The notes under the pieces are model-generated. The model saw only the letters and a program-made list of their open reading frames with translations, had not been told where the DNA came from and ran no database searches. Of a stretch of 8,617 nt of DNA, positions 6,822 to 8,617 are shown piece after piece. A program made the translations under genes and the position numbers. Positions within the stretch are counted from its first letter, which is position 1; each line of letters starts with the position of its first letter. This stretch comes from an uncultured Terriglobus sp. (GTDB lineage Bacteria; Acidobacteriota; Terriglobia; Terriglobales; Acidobacteriaceae), in NCBI GenBank assembly GCA_937871605.1, contig CALMRM010000269.1:785-9401 (forward strand), given 5' to 3'.

Positions 6822-7690
6822 CGACACGCCTACCAAGTGTCCTGCTGCACTGCCTCCGCCTCCTCTCGCTGCTGGCGCTTGCCAGCCTGGGCACAGTGCT
6901 GCTGGTACGGTGCGCGCCAGGGTACTTTGCAAGCGCGGGCGAGATGGACGCGGAGCACAACCAACACGCAGAGGCGCTGCTGCAGGAGCAGCAAGCGATC
7001 GAAGGCTCGCCTGTGCAGGCATGGCTGCACTTCTGCCGCGGCCTGCTGCACGGCGACCTGGGTCGCTCGCACCAGTACGACGTGCCGGTCAGCACGCTGT
7101 TGCTGCCGCGCTTGCGTGTCACCAGCAAGTTGCTGCTCGTGGGGGCTCTGCCAGCGCCTTTGCTGGCGTTTGCCTGCGCGCTGCCGTGCAGCCTCTCGCG
7201 TACGCTCCTGTGGCAGCGTTGGGCAGCCGTGGCAACGCTTGCAGGCCTCGCCGTGCCCGTCAGCGTGCTTGCCAGCGCCGCCTTGCTGTCGGGCATGGGT
7301 GGCCCTGCCACCGTTCTGCTCGGCATGCTTGCCGTCCGGGACTTTCGCTTCTTCTCGCGCCTCCTACGCCGCGGCAACAAGGTGCCGTACCTCGTCTACG
7401 CACGCGCGTGCGGTATGGCACACGTGCGATCCATATGGCTGGCCGTTCTTTGTCCCATGTGGGGTCAGCTGCTTAGCGTGGTCACACTGTCCTGTGTGAC
7501 GGCTCTCAGCGCACTCATCCCCATCGAAGTCATCTTTGGCATACCGGGTGCAGGACAGATGGCGTGGACTGCAGCCATGAACCGAGACCTGCCCGTGCTG
7601 CTGGCAGTCACGCTGCTGATGGCCACGTGCATCGGCGTAGCGGGCGCGCTGCAGCAGACGTTGCAAGGGGAACGGAGAGTCACCGCATGA
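6818..7690 (+). CDS. ABC transporter permease, OppB/DppB type (peptide/nickel family)
   Basis: First of two inner-membrane permease subunits of a binding-protein-dependent importer for peptides, nickel or related solutes. It has 290 residues, at the short end of the family. One N-terminal helix (about 12-30) is followed by a periplasmic segment that carries the family signature GDLGRS (79-84). Then come several helices and the ATPase-coupling loop YARACGMAHVRSIW (A195, G199, an EAA-like loop). The C-terminal part has EVIFGIPGAGQMAW and NRDLPVLLAVTLL, matching the conserved OppB/DppB region. An AGGGG lies eight bases before the ATG, and the start overlaps the HD-GYP stop (ATGA), indicating translational coupling. 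The first periplasmic segment is unusually rich in Gln, Glu and His (about 45-60). The transported solute cannot be read from the sequence. Confidence 0.9.
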   Translation: MTTRLPSVLLHCLRLLSLLALASLGTVLLVRCAPGYFASAGEMDAEHNQHAEALLQEQQAIEGSPVQAWLHFCRGLLHGDLGRSHQYDVPVSTLLLPRLRVTSKLLLVGALPAPLLAFACALPCSLSRTLLWQRWAAVATLAGLAVPVSVLASAALLSGMGGPATVLLGMLAVRDFRFFSRLLRRGNKVPYLVYARACGMAHVRSIWLAVLCPMWGQLLSVVTLSCVTALSALIPIEVIFGIPGAGQMAWTAAMNRDLPVLLAVTLLMATCIGVAGALQQTLQGERRVTA

Positions 7691-8463
7691 AGAAGAGTGC
7701 CCTGCTGTGCCTGGCCATCCTGTGTGTCGCAGCCGTCTCCTCGTTGCTGCGTGGACCGATTCCAGCAGATCGCGAAACAGTCAACGCCAGCACTTCAGCG
7801 AAGCACTGGGCTGGAACGGATGAATTGGGCCGCGACCGCGCGCAGCGCATGGGCACCGCCTTCCTGATTGGCATGGCGGGAGCCACGGCTGCGGCGTTTC
7901 TTTCTACGGGCATCACTCTGGCAGCCGCCATGGCGATCGGTTTTGCAAACCACCCCGTGCGCGCAATCCTGCTCTATTGCAGCGATCTCTTTCTGGCGTT
8001 GCCCTGGTTGTTTCTGCTGATGTTGGTGCGCGCGGTGCTGCCGCTCAGCCTGCCGGGGATGCTTTCGGCTGTCGTGACGTACTCGCTGCTGGCGGTGCTT
8101 GGCTGGCCGGTGTATGTGCGTGCGGTTAGTGCGCGTGTGGCCACGCTCAGCCTGGCGGATTGGGTTGTGCACGCCCGGGCCAGCGGACTCCGCTTTCGCC
8201 GCGTGCTCACGGTTCACGTCTTGCCGCACCTCCTGCCGATTTCCATGACGCAGTTGTTGCTGTGCGTGCCGTTGTTCCTCATTGCGGAAGCAAACCTCGG
8301 CAGCCTTGGACTCGGCGTGGGGGAACCGCTGGTGTCCTGGGGCAGTTTGTTGAGCGACATCGCCAGCAGCGCGCAGCGCGCCTCCACGGCCTGGGTGTAC
8401 CTGCCGCTGTTCCTGCTGGTCGTAACGGTATTCAGCGTGGAAAGCATAGGAGCGGAAGAGTGA
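7687..8463 (+). CDS. ABC transporter permease, OppC/DppC type (peptide/nickel family)
   Basis: Second permease of the same importer, 258 residues, somewhat shorter than typical OppC proteins. An N-terminal membrane helix (about 4-22) precedes a short periplasmic segment with the diagnostic OppC motif GTDELGRD (43-50). The core permease helices follow, along with the ATPase-docking loop VVHARASGLRFRRVLTVHVLP (loop A163, G167) and the conserved LGLGVGEPLVSWGSLL region. The start ATG overlaps the preceding stop (ATGA) and has a GGAGAG purine run about seven bases upstream. The stop is shared with the next start as TGATG. The pair of OppB- and OppC-like subunits should form the membrane channel with two ATPase subunits that are not in view. 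Confidence 0.9.
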   Translation: MKKSALLCLAILCVAAVSSLLRGPIPADRETVNASTSAKHWAGTDELGRDRAQRMGTAFLIGMAGATAAAFLSTGITLAAAMAIGFANHPVRAILLYCSDLFLALPWLFLLMLVRAVLPLSLPGMLSAVVTYSLLAVLGWPVYVRAVSARVATLSLADWVVHARASGLRFRRVLTVHVLPHLLPISMTQLLLCVPLFLIAEANLGSLGLGVGEPLVSWGSLLSDIASSAQRASTAWVYLPLFLLVVTVFSVESIGAEE

Positions 8464-8617
8464 TGACGGCTCGCGTCTTGAAACATCTAGGCGCGGCACT
8501 GTTGCTTGCACTGCAGGTGTTCAGCACCACCGCTGCGGCGCAGCCACCGGCCGACCTGGTCTGGGCCCTGCATGCTGAGCGGGGCACGCTGGACCCGGCA
8601 AAGGTCGACGACGGGTC
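8463..8617 (+). CDS. Probable ABC transporter solute-binding protein (family 5-like), N-terminal part
   Basis: Only the first 51 codons are present before the right edge. They show a Sec-type export signal: basic residues (ARVLKH), a Leu/Ala core (LGAALLLALQVF) and a small-residue cleavage region ending in TTAAAQ. This is followed by PPADLVWALHAERGTLDPAKV, split here across the signal boundary. The ALHAERGTLDP stretch resembles the start of mature peptide/nickel binding proteins (SBP_bac_5), where a similar GTLDP is common. The ATG overlaps the preceding stop (TGATG), with GGAAGAG just upstream, so translation is probably coupled. Context after the two permeases strongly supports the assignment, although the diagnostic domain lies beyond the edge. 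Confidence 0.75.
   Translation, partial: MTARVLKHLGAALLLALQVFSTTAAAQPPADLVWALHAERGTLDPAKVDDG

Noticed and set aside
7795..8511. 238-residue minus-strand frame opposite the second permease gene
   Set aside because: The sense strand carries diagnostic OppC motifs; the antisense product is highly polar, with no membrane segment or motif.
1..8617. CRISPR array, tRNA, rRNA, insertion sequence or prophage signatures
   Set aside because: No regularly spaced direct repeats, cloverleaf-like segments, transposase motifs or terminal inverted repeats were found by reading both strands.

Overview
The window is GC-rich, with about five large genes or gene groups reading both ways and short intergenic gaps. 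The mix of genes suggests a soil-type Acidobacteriota (Terriglobus/Granulicella-like): a Tat-exported Gfo/Idh/MocA oxidoreductase of the kind common in Acidobacteriota and Planctomycetota, a MATE exporter, a membrane HD-GYP protein with a trailing GAF domain, and GTG start codons. This placement is inference from gene content and style. No rRNA, tRNA, CRISPR array or insertion sequence was recognised.

Layout. Positions 1-595 (minus strand) hold the N-terminal part of a membrane-fusion (HlyD/MacA-type) efflux adaptor that runs off the left edge. It is divergent from a secreted NAD(P)-type oxidoreductase at about 821-2416 (plus). That gene ends at a strong hairpin terminator (2433-2475), which lies against the 3' end of a convergent MATE-family exporter (2474-3904, minus). 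A 189-bp divergent gap leads to a stand-alone response-regulator receiver protein (4094-4513, plus).

After a 349-bp stretch rich in inverted repeats comes a four-gene, tightly overlapping plus-strand unit. It contains a membrane HD-GYP/GAF protein (about 4863-6821), an OppB/DppB-type permease (6818-7690), an OppC/DppC-type permease (7687-8463), and the start of a probable solute-binding protein (8463 to the right edge). The junctions are ATGA, ATGA and TGATG, so these genes are very probably co-transcribed and translationally coupled.

The most interesting point is that last unit. A predicted cyclic-di-GMP phosphodiesterase, with its sensor-like GAF domain placed after the catalytic domain, is the first gene of a peptide/nickel-type ABC importer operon. 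Its leader contains several inverted repeats and a small overlapping reading frame whose Shine-Dalgarno-like sequence could be hidden in a hairpin. A link between solute uptake and second-messenger turnover is a reasonable inference, but the sequence does not prove it.
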